A DNA stretch of 64,000 nucleotides from CAZBWP01 sp964630265 (GTDB lineage Bacteria > Pseudomonadota > Alphaproteobacteria > Rhodospirillales > Defluviicoccaceae): the NCBI GenBank assembly GCA_964630265.1, contig CAZVRW010000003.1, positions 20,783 to 84,782 of the forward strand. The letters run 5' to 3'. Below are positions 44,332 to 55,742 of this stretch, piece after piece; positions within the stretch are counted from its first letter, which is position 1, and every line of letters begins with the position of its first letter. Position numbers and translations under genes: made by a program. The notes beneath the pieces are model-generated. The model ran no database searches, was not told the origin of the DNA, and was given only the letters and a program-made list of their open reading frames with translations.

Positions 44332-44396
44332 CGTTTCCTGGGCTCCCGTTTCCCGGGTCCCCTGTTTCCTGGCTTCCTCTGTTTCCTGGCTTCCCC
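44332..44396. repeat. Imperfect 15-17-bp tandem repeats after the importer operon
   Basis: Four imperfect copies of GTTTCCTGGGCTCC-like sequence between the second permease stop and the cytochrome P460 gene. The strand is strongly pyrimidine-rich. No gene is supported here. Confidence 0.7.
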
Positions 44397-44537
44397 TGTC
44401 CCGAACGTCCCGCAGCCGGGCATCGCACACCGCGTGTCACATCAGCGTGAGCACATCTGGTCGGCGACGGCGCGACGGCCTACGCTGAAAGCAACGGGGG
44501 CTAACCCTTCAGGCCATCAATATTCGGGGAAACGGCC

Positions 44538-45194
44538 ATGCAGGATCGGCATTACGCGCGCCGTTGGCTCGGCGTGTTCGTGCTGGCGGTGGGATGGCTC
44601 GTCGCCGGCGTCAGTCTCCGCGTCGATTTCAGCATCGCCGAGATGCCGGCGGACGAACCGGGCCATCCCAGGCTCGACGCGCCGGCCGATCTGACCCGCG
44701 AGGCGGCGATCGACGCCTACGAATCCATCGTCGACCGCATGGAGATGCTCTATGCGCTCTCCGGCGACGCCACGGCCACCCATTACCGCCGTTGGCACCG
44801 CTACAATGACGCGCCCTATCGGTCGGAGACGCACGGCAACCGCTACGTCAACAACTACGCCAACCTGATCGCGCGGCGGGCCGGCTACGGCCGCATGGCG
44901 GCGGGCGAGCGCATGCCGCCCGGCGGCATCGTGGCAAAGGACAGCCTGACCGTGACCGGCGTCGGTGGGCGCTTCCCCGGCGCCTTGTTCATCATGGAAA
45001 AGCTGGCCGCCGGCACCAGCCCGGAGACGGCGGACTGGCGCTACGCGATGATCATGCCGGACGGCAGCTTTTACGGAGACACGATGGGCGAGACGAAGGC
45101 CACCGTCGCCTTCTGCCACGAATGCCACCAGCAACGCGCCGCCGACGATTATCTGTTCTTCCTGCCCCGAGACATGCGCTTTCCCGCAGAGTGA
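44538..45194 (+). CDS. Cytochrome P460 family protein
   Basis: A 218-residue exported haem protein. An N-terminal hydrophobic anchor (VFVLAVGWLVAGVSL) is followed by a P460 domain with WRYAMIMPDGSFYG and the haem-binding CHECH at 193-197 (CxxCH). P460 cytochromes oxidise hydroxylamine or bind NO-type ligands, and the family also includes c'-beta proteins. The Lys cross-link typical of true P460 cannot be placed by eye. It is on its own between the importer operon and the convergent methyltransferase. Confidence 0.88.
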   Translation: MQDRHYARRWLGVFVLAVGWLVAGVSLRVDFSIAEMPADEPGHPRLDAPADLTREAAIDAYESIVDRMEMLYALSGDATATHYRRWHRYNDAPYRSETHGNRYVNNYANLIARRAGYGRMAAGERMPPGGIVAKDSLTVTGVGGRFPGALFIMEKLAAGTSPETADWRYAMIMPDGSFYGDTMGETKATVAFCHECHQQRAADDYLFFLPRDMRFPAE

Positions 45195-45200
45195 GCGCCG

Positions 45201-46043
45201 CTACACCTTCTCCAGCCAGAGGCTGGTTTCCTCGGCGCCCTCGGCGAGGAACAGGCGGCCGACGACGTGCTCCCGCAGCGCGTCGTTCATCCGCGTCGTC
45301 ACCCAGCGGCTCGACCAGACTAGGCGCCAACCGCCGCCGGTCAGCAGGGCCGCCACGGCGCATTGCTCGTTGAAGCCGCGCGCCGCCCACGCCGCCGGGT
45401 AGTCGTCGGGCAGGAAGATGTCGTGGAAATGCACGTATACGCCCGACGGCAGCGCCGGCAGCACGCGATTGATCAGGAAATCCACGTCGGTGCCCGGCAT
45501 GAACACGTGGCTCGAGTCGACGCTCAGGATGTCGGCGGGCTGCAGCACCTTGAACGGCGCGACGCCCGCCCGCGCCACCGTCATCTGCAACAGCCGCGCC
45601 CGCGCGCCGTCGGTGGGGATCCGCGGCGCCGGATCGATGCACGAAACGACCGTGTCGAGGTTGCCGTCGGCGACGGCGCGGGCCAGGAAGTGCGTCGAGA
45701 AGCCGGCCCCGACCTCGACCACATGCGCCGGCTCCAGGTTGCGGACCAGCGTGTAGGCGACGGCGGCGTCGAGGCGCGGGAACGCCGTCTGCCGCCAGCG
45801 GGCCGCCGGCCCGTGGCCGTCGCCGATGCGTTCCAGGTCGTGCGCCAGATCCTCGATGGCATCCAGGACGTCCTCGAACACGTGCTGCCGGTCGGCGAAC
45901 AGCAGCGCCAGGGTCTCGTACGGCGGCAGCCGCCCCAACGCCGGCAGCTCCGCGGCATGGGCGTATGGCACGAAGAAGCCGCGCCGACCGACGCCCGACG
46001 CGGTCGAGACCTGATCCGCGAGCCGGCGCCAGCGGCCCGTCAC
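45201..46043 (-). CDS. Class I SAM-dependent methyltransferase
   Basis: About 280 residues. Motif I is VVEVGAGFSTHFLARAV, later CIDPAPRIP and HFHDIFLPDDYP, the Methyltransf_24 pattern. The start is GTG 46043 with AGGAG nine bases upstream, overlapping the hypX TGA (GTGA), so it is translationally coupled to hypX. It stops seven bases from the convergent P460 gene. The substrate is unknown. Confidence 0.85.
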   Translation of the reverse strand: MTGRWRRLADQVSTASGVGRRGFFVPYAHAAELPALGRLPPYETLALLFADRQHVFEDVLDAIEDLAHDLERIGDGHGPAARWRQTAFPRLDAAVAYTLVRNLEPAHVVEVGAGFSTHFLARAVADGNLDTVVSCIDPAPRIPTDGARARLLQMTVARAGVAPFKVLQPADILSVDSSHVFMPGTDVDFLINRVLPALPSGVYVHFHDIFLPDDYPAAWAARGFNEQCAVAALLTGGGWRLVWSSRWVTTRMNDALREHVVGRLFLAEGAEETSLWLEKV

Positions 46044-47770
46044 GGCCGCGGCTCCTGCGCCGCGGCGCCGCCGACGCCGCGGCGGTGCAAGGCGATGGCG
46101 TGCGGCGTCCGCGATTTCGGCACCGCCATCACGAAGTTGTAGCGGGCCACGTGATAGCTGGGGTCGAAGCCGTAGAAGTTGAGCCGCATGCGCTCCAGTT
46201 CGGCCGCCCGGTAGCTCTCCAGCGGACGCGCTCGCTCGTCGGCGGCGCGGCGGCGGACCTTGTCGCGCAGCAACACTGGCAACGCCGGATCGGCGGCCAA
46301 CGCCTGCGCCCGGGCCAGCACGGCGTCGAGAAACGCCGGCGGATCGCCGTCGACTACCTCGTCGACCAAGCCGAGACGGGCGGCCTCGCGCGTGCCCATG
46401 GGCAGCCGCGCCCGGGTGAGGATATCGGCGGACTCCGGCCCGACGCGCCGCGGCAGGAGATAGGTCCAGTACTCCGAGCCGTAGAGGTTGCCCATGCCGG
46501 TATAATGCGGATTGAGAACGATCGCGTGGCGCGCGACGACGCGGTCGGCGGCAAGGGCCAGGAATACGCCACCGGCACCGGCGTTGCCCTGCAGCGCCGC
46601 GATCGTCATCTTGTCGTCGGCGAGCAGGATGTCGCGGACCACGTCGTCGATGGCGTTGATGGTGCGCCAGGATTCGTCGGCCGGACTGTCGGCTGCCTCG
46701 ATGACGTTGAGGTGCATGCCGTTCGACCAGAAGTCCGGCCCGCCGGCAAGCACCAGAACCCGGGTTGGCCGGCGCCGCGCCACGGCCCAGGCGGCACGGA
46801 GGCGTTCGCACTGCCGCACGCTCATGGCGCCGTTGTAGAAGGGAAAGTGCAGCACGCCGACGTCGCCGGCCTCCTCGTACCAGAGATCGCGCCAGCCGCC
46901 ACCGGTGCCCTCGGGCACCTCGCGCACGCCGGCGAGGCGCTCGCCGAGCACCAGTGTCGCCGGCAGCTTGCAGGTTTCGACGCCGGCCTCGCGCCGCCGC
47001 AGTTGGCCGAGCCACACCGCACCGTCGGCGGTGGCCCGGCAGATCGCGGTCTCCCGCCGGCCGATGATCGCCCCCGGTGGGCCGCCGAGCATCGGGTCCC
47101 CGTAGGCGTCGTAGAGCCAGACGGGCAGATCCAGTACCCGATCGCGGACGCCCGGCCGGCCGTCGCCCGAGCGGCTCTTGCGCAGCACCGTCGCCGTGTC
47201 GTCGCGCTGCCAGTCGATCGCCCGGTCGGCTTGGCGCATCGCCGGGCGCATCGCCGGGTGCGGCCGGCCGACCACCGCATCTTCCGGCGGCTCGATCCCA
47301 TCGGCGGCGACCGCGCCGGCGGCAAGTCGCTCGATCGCCGCCAGCACCGCGCGCTCGGCCGCGTCGGCAACCTCCCGACGATACAGGCTGCTCTTGGCGG
47401 CATGACGCATCGGGAACGTCGCCGACGCCCAGGCCGGCCCGGCATCCAGTTCCGCTTCGGCCTCGAGAACGGTGATGCCCCACGTCGCCGCATCTTCCAG
47501 GATCGCCCAGTCCAGCGCCGACGGCCCGCGATCGCCGGGCGGGCCGGGATGGACGATCAGGCAGCGGATCGTCCGCCACACCCGCTCGGCAATCGCCCGC
47601 TTCAGGAACGGGGCGATGATCAGGTCGGGCCGGAACAGCGCTACCGCTTCCTCGGTCACCGCGTCGCTGATGTCCAGTTCGACGCTGACCATATGGCCGC
47701 GCTCGCCAAGCACGACGAACAGCCGCTGCGCCAAGCTGTTGAAACTGTGGGTGAGCAGGAGAATGCGCAT
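46040..47770 (-). CDS. hypX: HypX-like protein (formyltransferase/enoyl-CoA hydratase fusion)
   Basis: A 576-residue fusion. The N-terminal half resembles N10-formyl-THF transferases: LIVHPGPPGDRGPSALDWAI at 72-90, then TVLEAEAELDAGPAWA. The C-terminal half is a crotonase domain with FWSNGMHLNVIEA, LQGNAGAGGVFLALAADRVVA and LGLVDEVVDGD. HypX/HoxX uses formyl-THF to make the CO ligand for [NiFe] hydrogenase in air. No hydrogenase gene is in this window, so either they lie elsewhere or this member has another role. The start is ATG 47770. It includes a 12-bp repeat (residues near MRPAMRQ). Confidence 0.85.
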   Translation of the reverse strand: MRILLLTHSFNSLAQRLFVVLGERGHMVSVELDISDAVTEEAVALFRPDLIIAPFLKRAIAERVWRTIRCLIVHPGPPGDRGPSALDWAILEDAATWGITVLEAEAELDAGPAWASATFPMRHAAKSSLYRREVADAAERAVLAAIERLAAGAVAADGIEPPEDAVVGRPHPAMRPAMRQADRAIDWQRDDTATVLRKSRSGDGRPGVRDRVLDLPVWLYDAYGDPMLGGPPGAIIGRRETAICRATADGAVWLGQLRRREAGVETCKLPATLVLGERLAGVREVPEGTGGGWRDLWYEEAGDVGVLHFPFYNGAMSVRQCERLRAAWAVARRRPTRVLVLAGGPDFWSNGMHLNVIEAADSPADESWRTINAIDDVVRDILLADDKMTIAALQGNAGAGGVFLALAADRVVARHAIVLNPHYTGMGNLYGSEYWTYLLPRRVGPESADILTRARLPMGTREAARLGLVDEVVDGDPPAFLDAVLARAQALAADPALPVLLRDKVRRRAADERARPLESYRAAELERMRLNFYGFDPSYHVARYNFVMAVPKSRTPHAIALHRRGVGGAAAQEPRP

Positions 47771-47814
47771 GGAGCAGATCCGGCGTGGCGGCGGGGCGAG
47801 GCCGACTTGCTGGG

Positions 47815-47851
47815 TCGATGCTGACGGATGGGTCCGTTCCGCCAGCATCGA
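47815..47851. other. Long inverted repeat A in the hypX-TPR spacer
   Basis: Outer arms TCGATGCTG (47815-47823) and CAGCATCGA (47843-47851) are perfect, and inside them ACGGA-TGGG-TCCGT forms a second perfect stem with a 5-base bulge. Confidence 0.8.
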
Positions 47852-47871
47852 ACCACCAGATCAATACGTGA

Positions 47872-47921
47872 GTGGATCGACCGATCCGACGCTTGGGAAC
47901 CAAGCGTCAGATCCGATCCAC
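47872..47921. other. Long inverted repeat B in the hypX-TPR spacer
   Basis: Outer arms GTGGATCG (47872-47879) and CGATCCAC (47914-47921) enclose the perfect hairpin GACGCTTGG-GAA-CCAAGCGTC (47888-47908). There is no T tract, so a protein-binding or RNA structural role is as likely as termination. Confidence 0.8.
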
Positions 47922-48049
47922 GCGCTCTGGCGCAGCCGACGGCTGCGACCGAAACACCGCAGCCTCACCCGGGCAAGATGTCGGATTTCGGAGATCGGTC
48001 AAGAGCGTGTATCTTCGCGCCCTCTGCCACAACCGCATGGGACCGCGCC

Positions 48050-49534
48050 GTGAGTTGGCTCCGCATCGCCCTCCTCTGCCTTTTGCTCGCACCCCTGCCG
48101 GCGTGCGATTCGGTGAGCTGGACGCTGTCCATGGGGCTGGCCGAGAGGGCGCTGTCCGAGGGCGACCTGGTGACGGCGCGGCGCCGGCTCACGGAAGCGT
48201 TGGCGGCGGGCCAGTCCCTCTACGCGACCGATGCGCCCGAACTGGCGCGTGCCGAAGCGATGCTGGCAACCCTGGACGTCCTCGATGGCGACTTCGCCAC
48301 GGCCGAGGAGCGGCTGCTGCGGGCGTTGCCGGTGCTGGAGCGGACGCCGAATGTCGACCTCGCCCTGCGCGCCCGGGCGCTCCGGGACCTCGGCTTGGTG
48401 CACGAGCAGGCGGGTCGGCTGGAGGAGGCCGAGGTGGTGCTGCGGCGGGCCCTGGCGCCGACCCGCGCGGTCTTCGGTCCCGAGCACCTGGAATACGCGC
48501 GGACCCTGCTGCGACTGGCCAACGTGGAATCCCGCCTCGGCCGCTTCGATGCCGCGCTGCCGCGCTACCAGGCGGCGCTCGCCATTGCCCAGGGCGACGA
48601 CGCGCTGGCTGACGATGCTCTGGCCGACGATGCCCTGGCCGACGATGCCCTGGCCGACGAGCTGCGGGCGATGGTTCACACCGGCCGCGCCGGCACCTTC
48701 GCGCGCCAGGACCGCTTCGACGAGGCGGAGGCGGAGTACCGTGCGGCCATCGATGCCCGCATGGCGGCCGTCGGCGAGACCGACCTCCGCGTCGCCCAGG
48801 ACTGGGCCCGCCTGGCCGATCTGCACGAAGCACGGCAGCGCCACGACCGGGTGCTGGAGGCGATGGCACGGGCGCTGGAGATCCGTCGCGCGGTGCTGGG
48901 CGACGCCGCGCCGCTGGTGGCGTTGACGCGGGCCTATATGGCCGACATCGCCCGCCGCGCCGGGGACGAGCCGCGGGCGGCGGAGCTGCGTGACGCCGCG
49001 ATCGCCGGTCTCGAGGCGCGCGTCGCCACCGATCCCGCCGAGGCTGATCTGGTGGCGGCCGCGTTCGAGACGCTGGGCCGGACGGCGGTCCGCGCCGAGG
49101 ACTGGACGGCGACCGAGGCCTACCTGCGCCGTGCGCTCGCCGTGCGCGACGCCGCCGCCGGAACGGCGCCCGCCGATCTCGCCCTCGCCCTCAACAATCT
49201 GGGCGTGTTCCTGCAACAGATGGACCGCGCCGAAGAAGCCTTGCCGCTGCACGAACGCGCGCTGGCGCTGCGTCGCCAAGCCCTCGGCGACGCCGACCCT
49301 GCCGTCGCCGGCTCCTGGCGAAATCTCGGACTGGCCAGTCTCGCCCTCGGCCGAGCCTCGGACGCGGAGGCACAGTTGCGATCGGCGATCAAGACCGCGG
49401 AAGGCGCGTTCGGCGCCGATGATCCCCGCCTGGTGCCCTTTCTCGTCCCCCTCGCCTCGCTGCTCACCGCCGGCGGCCGCACCGCCGAGGCCGACGAGCT
49501 CGTCCGTCGCGCGCAAGCGCTGGCCGTGCATTGA
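48050..49534 (+). CDS. TPR-repeat lipoprotein upstream of TRAP transporter genes
   Basis: About 494 residues. The GTG start at 48050 gives a compact lipoprotein signal (LRIALLCLLLAPLPAC, lipobox LPAC) with GGGA seven bases upstream; an in-frame ATG at 47978 would bury the signal. The mature part is nearly all tetratricopeptide repeats (for example LRARALRDLGLVHEQAGRLEEAEVVLRRAL and ALNNLGVFLQQMDRAEEALPLHERALALRR). A 15-bp repeat encodes DDALA four times (48596-48655). The stop overlaps the dctQ TTG start. TPR lipoproteins (TatT) partner TRAP transporters in treponemes, so this is a good candidate for a periplasmic partner. Confidence 0.82.
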   Translation: MSWLRIALLCLLLAPLPACDSVSWTLSMGLAERALSEGDLVTARRRLTEALAAGQSLYATDAPELARAEAMLATLDVLDGDFATAEERLLRALPVLERTPNVDLALRARALRDLGLVHEQAGRLEEAEVVLRRALAPTRAVFGPEHLEYARTLLRLANVESRLGRFDAALPRYQAALAIAQGDDALADDALADDALADDALADELRAMVHTGRAGTFARQDRFDEAEAEYRAAIDARMAAVGETDLRVAQDWARLADLHEARQRHDRVLEAMARALEIRRAVLGDAAPLVALTRAYMADIARRAGDEPRAAELRDAAIAGLEARVATDPAEADLVAAAFETLGRTAVRAEDWTATEAYLRRALAVRDAAAGTAPADLALALNNLGVFLQQMDRAEEALPLHERALALRRQALGDADPAVAGSWRNLGLASLALGRASDAEAQLRSAIKTAEGAFGADDPRLVPFLVPLASLLTAGGRTAEADELVRRAQALAVH

Positions 49535-50076
49535 CACCGGCATCCCGAACGCGCCGGCTGCTCGACGGGATGGCGACGGCCTGGGCCCTGCTCGGCGGCG
49601 CCATCCTGCTCGCCATCGTCCTGGTGACGGTGGCCAACGCCGGCGCCTTCGCGCTGGATCGCTTGGTGCGGCCGTTGGGGGGTGCCGTCGGCGGCCTGCC
49701 GGGTTACGAGGACTTCGTCCGCCTGGCGGTGAGTGCCGCCGCCTTGATGCTGTTCCCCTACTGCCAACTGCGGCGTGGGCACATCGCCGTCGACCTGTTC
49801 ATCGGCCTGACGCCGCCGGCGGTGCAACGGGGGCTCGACCGCGTCTCCCAGGTCGCAACCAGTCTGCTCGCCCTGTTCCTCGCCTACCGGATGTGGCTCG
49901 GGCTGATCGAGACCCGCGCCGACGGTGTGGTGTCGCGGGTGCTGGGCTGGCCGGAGTGGCCGTTTTTCGCGCCGGGCGTGCTGTCGATGCTGTTGTGGGC
50001 GGCGGTCGCCGCGACCCAGCTGTGCGGCTCGGAATCGCGCGCGGGCCCGTCGGTCGCGGACCCCATGGATGGCTGA
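49531..50076 (+). CDS. TRAP transporter small permease (DctQ)
   Basis: A 181-residue four-helix membrane protein with the DctQ pattern (FVRLAVSAAALMLFPYCQLRRGHIAVDLFIGL, then helices near 105-125 and 145-165). The start is TTG 49531, overlapping the TPR gene TGA (TTGA). dctM begins eight bases before its stop. It forms the transporter with DctM. Confidence 0.88.
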   Translation: MTPASRTRRLLDGMATAWALLGGAILLAIVLVTVANAGAFALDRLVRPLGGAVGGLPGYEDFVRLAVSAAALMLFPYCQLRRGHIAVDLFIGLTPPAVQRGLDRVSQVATSLLALFLAYRMWLGLIETRADGVVSRVLGWPEWPFFAPGVLSMLLWAAVAATQLCGSESRAGPSVADPMDG

Positions 50077-51457
50077 GCGGGAGCTGATCGGCGTCGCCGG
50101 CCTTGCCGTGCTGTTCGTGCTGCTGGCGCTCCGGGTGCCGGTCGGCCTCGCCATGGTCGCCGTGGGCGTCGGCGGCAACTACGCGCTCAGTCTGGCGCTG
50201 CCCTACCTGCGCTTCGAGCCCTACCTGCAGCAGTACAAGACGCTGCTGTGGAACAGCGTCGCCAGCTACGAGCTGTCGGTCGTGCCGCTGTTCGTGCTGA
50301 TGGGGACCCTGGCGAGCCAAGCCAACCTCAGCCGCGACCTGTTCCAGGGGATCAACGCGCTGGTCGGCCGACTGCGCGGCGGCGTCGCCATGGCGGCGAT
50401 CGGTGCCTGCGCCGGCTTCGGCGCCGTCTGCGGATCGTCCCTGGCGACCGCGTCGACCATGGGCCGCGTCGCCCTGCCCGAGCTCAAGCGCATGCGCTAT
50501 GACGCCAAGCTGGCCACCGGCACCCTCGCCGCCGGCGGCACCCTCGGCATTCTGATTCCACCGTCGGTGGCGCTGGTGCTCTACGCGGTCATCGTCGAGG
50601 CCTCGATCATCGAGATGTTTCAGGCGGCGATCCTGCCGGGCGTGCTGGCGGTCGCGCTGTTCATCGGCGTCATCGCCGTGCTGGTGCGCCTGAAGCCGGG
50701 GATCGCGCCCGCCGGTGCACCGCTGCCGCCCGCCGAGCGCCGACGGGCGATCCGGCGGCTGCTGCCGGTGCTCGCCATCTTCGGCGCGATCATCGTCGGA
50801 CTCGGCCTCGGGCTGTTTACGCCGACCCCCGCCGCCGGCGTCGGCGCGTTCCTGATCCTCGGCTATGGCCTGCTGCTGCGGCTGCGCGGCGAAGGCTTAA
50901 GCCTCGGCGGACTCCGGGCGGCGCTGCTGGAGACCGCCGTCACCGCCGGGATGATCTATTTCATTCTGTTCGGGGCCGAGGTGTTGAAGGGCTTCTTCAC
51001 CCGCGCCGGCCTGCCGTCGGCGCTGGCCGAGTGGGCGGCGATGAGCGGTCTCGACCCGTGGGTCGCGCTGATCGCCATGCTGATCATCCTGGTCGTCCTC
51101 GGTTGCTTCATGGAGTCCCTGGCGATGATCCTGGTGGTCGTGCCGTTCTTCTGGCCGGCGCTGATCGATCTCAACGGCGGCGACGGCGTGACCGCGGCGA
51201 CGGCGGCCTACGGCCTGACCACCGAGCAGCTCAAGGTCTGGTTCGGCATCCTCGCCCTCGTCGTCGTCGAACTCGGCCTGGTGACGCCACCAGTGGGGCT
51301 GAACGTGTTCATCATCAGCGCGCTGGCGCGGGAGACGCCGATGCGCGACGTCTTCCGCGGCGTCCTGCCCTTCTGCGGCTCGGAACTTGTCCGCATCGCC
51401 CTGCTCCTGGCCTTCCCGGGCCTGACCCTCCTCCTCCCCCGCCTCCTCGGCCCGTGA
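50069..51457 (+). CDS. TRAP transporter large permease (DctM)
   Basis: A 462-residue, twelve-helix Na+ or H+ symporter subunit. Family features are LRVPVGLAMVAVG, GGVAMAAIGACAGFGAVCGSSLATASTMG, GTLAAGGTLGILIPPSVALVLYAV and LVTPPVGLNVFII. The start is ATG 50069. No DctP-type binding protein gene is adjacent on either side, so the usual P component must be encoded elsewhere or be replaced by the TPR lipoprotein. Confidence 0.93.
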   Translation: MAERELIGVAGLAVLFVLLALRVPVGLAMVAVGVGGNYALSLALPYLRFEPYLQQYKTLLWNSVASYELSVVPLFVLMGTLASQANLSRDLFQGINALVGRLRGGVAMAAIGACAGFGAVCGSSLATASTMGRVALPELKRMRYDAKLATGTLAAGGTLGILIPPSVALVLYAVIVEASIIEMFQAAILPGVLAVALFIGVIAVLVRLKPGIAPAGAPLPPAERRRAIRRLLPVLAIFGAIIVGLGLGLFTPTPAAGVGAFLILGYGLLLRLRGEGLSLGGLRAALLETAVTAGMIYFILFGAEVLKGFFTRAGLPSALAEWAAMSGLDPWVALIAMLIILVVLGCFMESLAMILVVVPFFWPALIDLNGGDGVTAATAAYGLTTEQLKVWFGILALVVVELGLVTPPVGLNVFIISALARETPMRDVFRGVLPFCGSELVRIALLLAFPGLTLLLPRLLGP

Positions 51458-51749
51458 GAGGGCGCGCTCAAACGCAGCCCTACACACCGGGACTGCGATG
51501 AGGGAATACTTTTTGACGCACTCGGCTGGCACGCGCATTTGGAAAAATGCACGACCCCTGCTCAAATAGTGCATGGTCGAATGCATGAAACCCAATCTTG
51601 ATATCCTGCCGCCCGCGCAGCGACAGGTATGGGACGAATTCAAAGATCTTCCGCCCGAGTTCGTGCTTTATGGCGGCACGGGCTGTTGATCTTCACCGCT
51701 TGCCGAGGATCGAGCCTTCCGGGGGGCTCGCGGGGCCGGAGACCGGGCG
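51458..51749. other. Spacer with toxin-gene remnant
   Basis: About 290 bases between dctM and the small AbiEii-linked gene. It holds the remnant at 51585-51689, with short palindromes upstream of it (TGCAT-GGTCGA-ATGCA, and GCATTT-GGAA-AAATGC). Base composition is less GC-rich than its neighbours. Confidence 0.6.
51585..51689 (+). pseudogene. AbiEii/AbiGii nucleotidyltransferase toxin, 5' remnant
   Basis: Thirty-four codons starting at ATG 51585 read MKPNLDILPPAQRQVW then DLPPEFVLYGGTG, the start of AbiEii-type nucleotidyltransferase toxins (where GGTALAL and the catalytic Asp would follow), then stop at once. The rest of the gene, about 200-280 codons in relatives, is absent. The small gene just downstream is of a type usually found beside this toxin. 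Confidence 0.6.
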
Positions 51750-52037
51750 ATGACGCCGCTGCCACCGACCGATGACATGAAGGCCGTGGCCCGCCGGGTG
51801 ATCTGGTTCGAAGAGTCGGAACAGGTCTTGTCCGACCCGGTGCGGTTTCTTGCCTACGCCATGACGTACGCCACCCACGAGGACATGCGGGCGATCCGCC
51901 GGCCTGTCACCGACGACGAGTTACGCGAAGCCCTCGACAACGCTCCGCCCGGGATCATCGATCCGCGCTCGTGGTCGTACTGGAATCTGATGGTTGGCCG
52001 CCACCCGGCGCCTCCCGTGCCCAGACGCGCCCTGTAG
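51750..52037 (+). CDS. Small protein typically paired with AbiEii toxin genes
   Basis: A 95-residue protein (MKAVARRVIWFEESEQVLSD, FLAYAMTYATHEDM, DELREALDNAPPGIIDPRSWSYWNL). I recall close relatives directly upstream of AbiEii nucleotidyltransferases in alphaproteobacteria, where they may be antitoxins. Here it follows a toxin remnant instead, so the pair is rearranged or decayed. GGAG lies about eight bases before ATG 51750. An antitoxin role is inferred. Confidence 0.7.
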   Translation: MTPLPPTDDMKAVARRVIWFEESEQVLSDPVRFLAYAMTYATHEDMRAIRRPVTDDELREALDNAPPGIIDPRSWSYWNLMVGRHPAPPVPRRAL

Positions 52038-52111
52038 GCAACAACCCACCTCGGTTGCAATAGTCGTCGGGCGTATTCCGGCCGACGGCATTCGGCGCCG
52101 GGATGCCAGGG

Positions 52112-52888
52112 CTAGACCTCTCCCCTCCCCTCCGTGCGGGCAGCGAAGAGGACGTAGCCGTAGGATGCGCCGAAGCGGCGACGGGTGTCGATCTCGCGCT
52201 CCGTGGCGTCGATGATGGCGAGCGCGTCCGCATCGCCCTGCCAAGCATCCTTGAGCGCCGGCAGCTTGGCGGCGAGCGGCGTGTAGTAGTCGTCCCACCA
52301 GCCGGCTTCGGGGATCGGGACGCTGTTGAGATAGGTCAAACCGGCCTGCCGAACCTCCGCGATCCGGGTCTCGACGTCGCACATCGCCGGATACTCCTCG
52401 GCCCACATGGCCACCGCCTCGGCCGGCGGGTCGGCCAGCAGCCAGACCAAGTCGCTCACGACCAGAAAGCCGCCGGGCCTGAGCAGCCTCCGCCAAGCCT
52501 CGACGGCGGCCGCGAAGCCCATGATGTAGGCGGCCCCTTCCGACCAGATCAGATCGAAGCGGGGGCCTGAGAACGGCAGCGCCGTCATGTCGCCGACGAC
52601 GGCGGCAATGCGCCCGTCGACGCCATCGGCGGCGGCCCGCGCGCGCAACTGGTCCAGGTATTCCAGGAAGAGGTCCAGGGCCGCGATCGGCGGCCCCGCG
52701 AGCGTGCGGGCGAGCGTCAGGGTCTGGAGGCCGGGGCCGCAGCCGATGTCGAGCACCGCCGGCCGCTCCGGCAGGCCGCGGCAGAGGGCGAGGGCGGCAA
52801 GCGTGCTGGCGGCGCATCCCGGCCCCTGGCGCGGCAGCCCGCGCTGCACCTCCAGGAACACCTCCATCAGCCGCGCGCTCATGGCCAT
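52112..52888 (-). CDS. Class I SAM-dependent methyltransferase
   Basis: About 258 residues. Motif I is VLDIGCGPGLQTLTLA, then AALDLFLEYLDQL, GDMTALPF and LLRPGGFLVVSD. GGAGGAG lies six bases before ATG 52888, so this start is preferred over ATG 52909, where the GGAG would overlap the start codon. It lies 28 bases downstream of the Hsp70-DUF3731 gene on the same strand and may be the last gene of that operon. Confidence 0.87.
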   Translation of the reverse strand: MAMSARLMEVFLEVQRGLPRQGPGCAASTLAALALCRGLPERPAVLDIGCGPGLQTLTLARTLAGPPIAALDLFLEYLDQLRARAAADGVDGRIAAVVGDMTALPFSGPRFDLIWSEGAAYIMGFAAAVEAWRRLLRPGGFLVVSDLVWLLADPPAEAVAMWAEEYPAMCDVETRIAEVRQAGLTYLNSVPIPEAGWWDDYYTPLAAKLPALKDAWQGDADALAIIDATEREIDTRRRFGASYGYVLFAARTEGRGEV

Positions 52889-52916
52889 GTCGGTCTCCTC
52901 CACGTGCATCTCCAGT

Positions 52917-55730
<2,814 letters not shown>

Positions 55731-55742
55731 GCGCTGGCGCGG

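Larger units (their letters stand above)
47771..48049. other. Divergent spacer between hypX and the TPR gene
   Basis: About 280 bases. It carries two strong nested inverted repeats (listed separately). No other gene is supported; the frame open upstream of the TPR start is not convincing. Confidence 0.6.

Noticed and set aside
45201..47903. 900-codon minus-strand frame running through hypX
   Set aside because: The upstream part is hypX read out of frame; only the last 280 codons encode the methyltransferase.
51500..51560. Sigma-54 promoter at TGGCACGCGCATTT
   Set aside because: The -24 half fits but the GC at -12 is missing at the required spacing.
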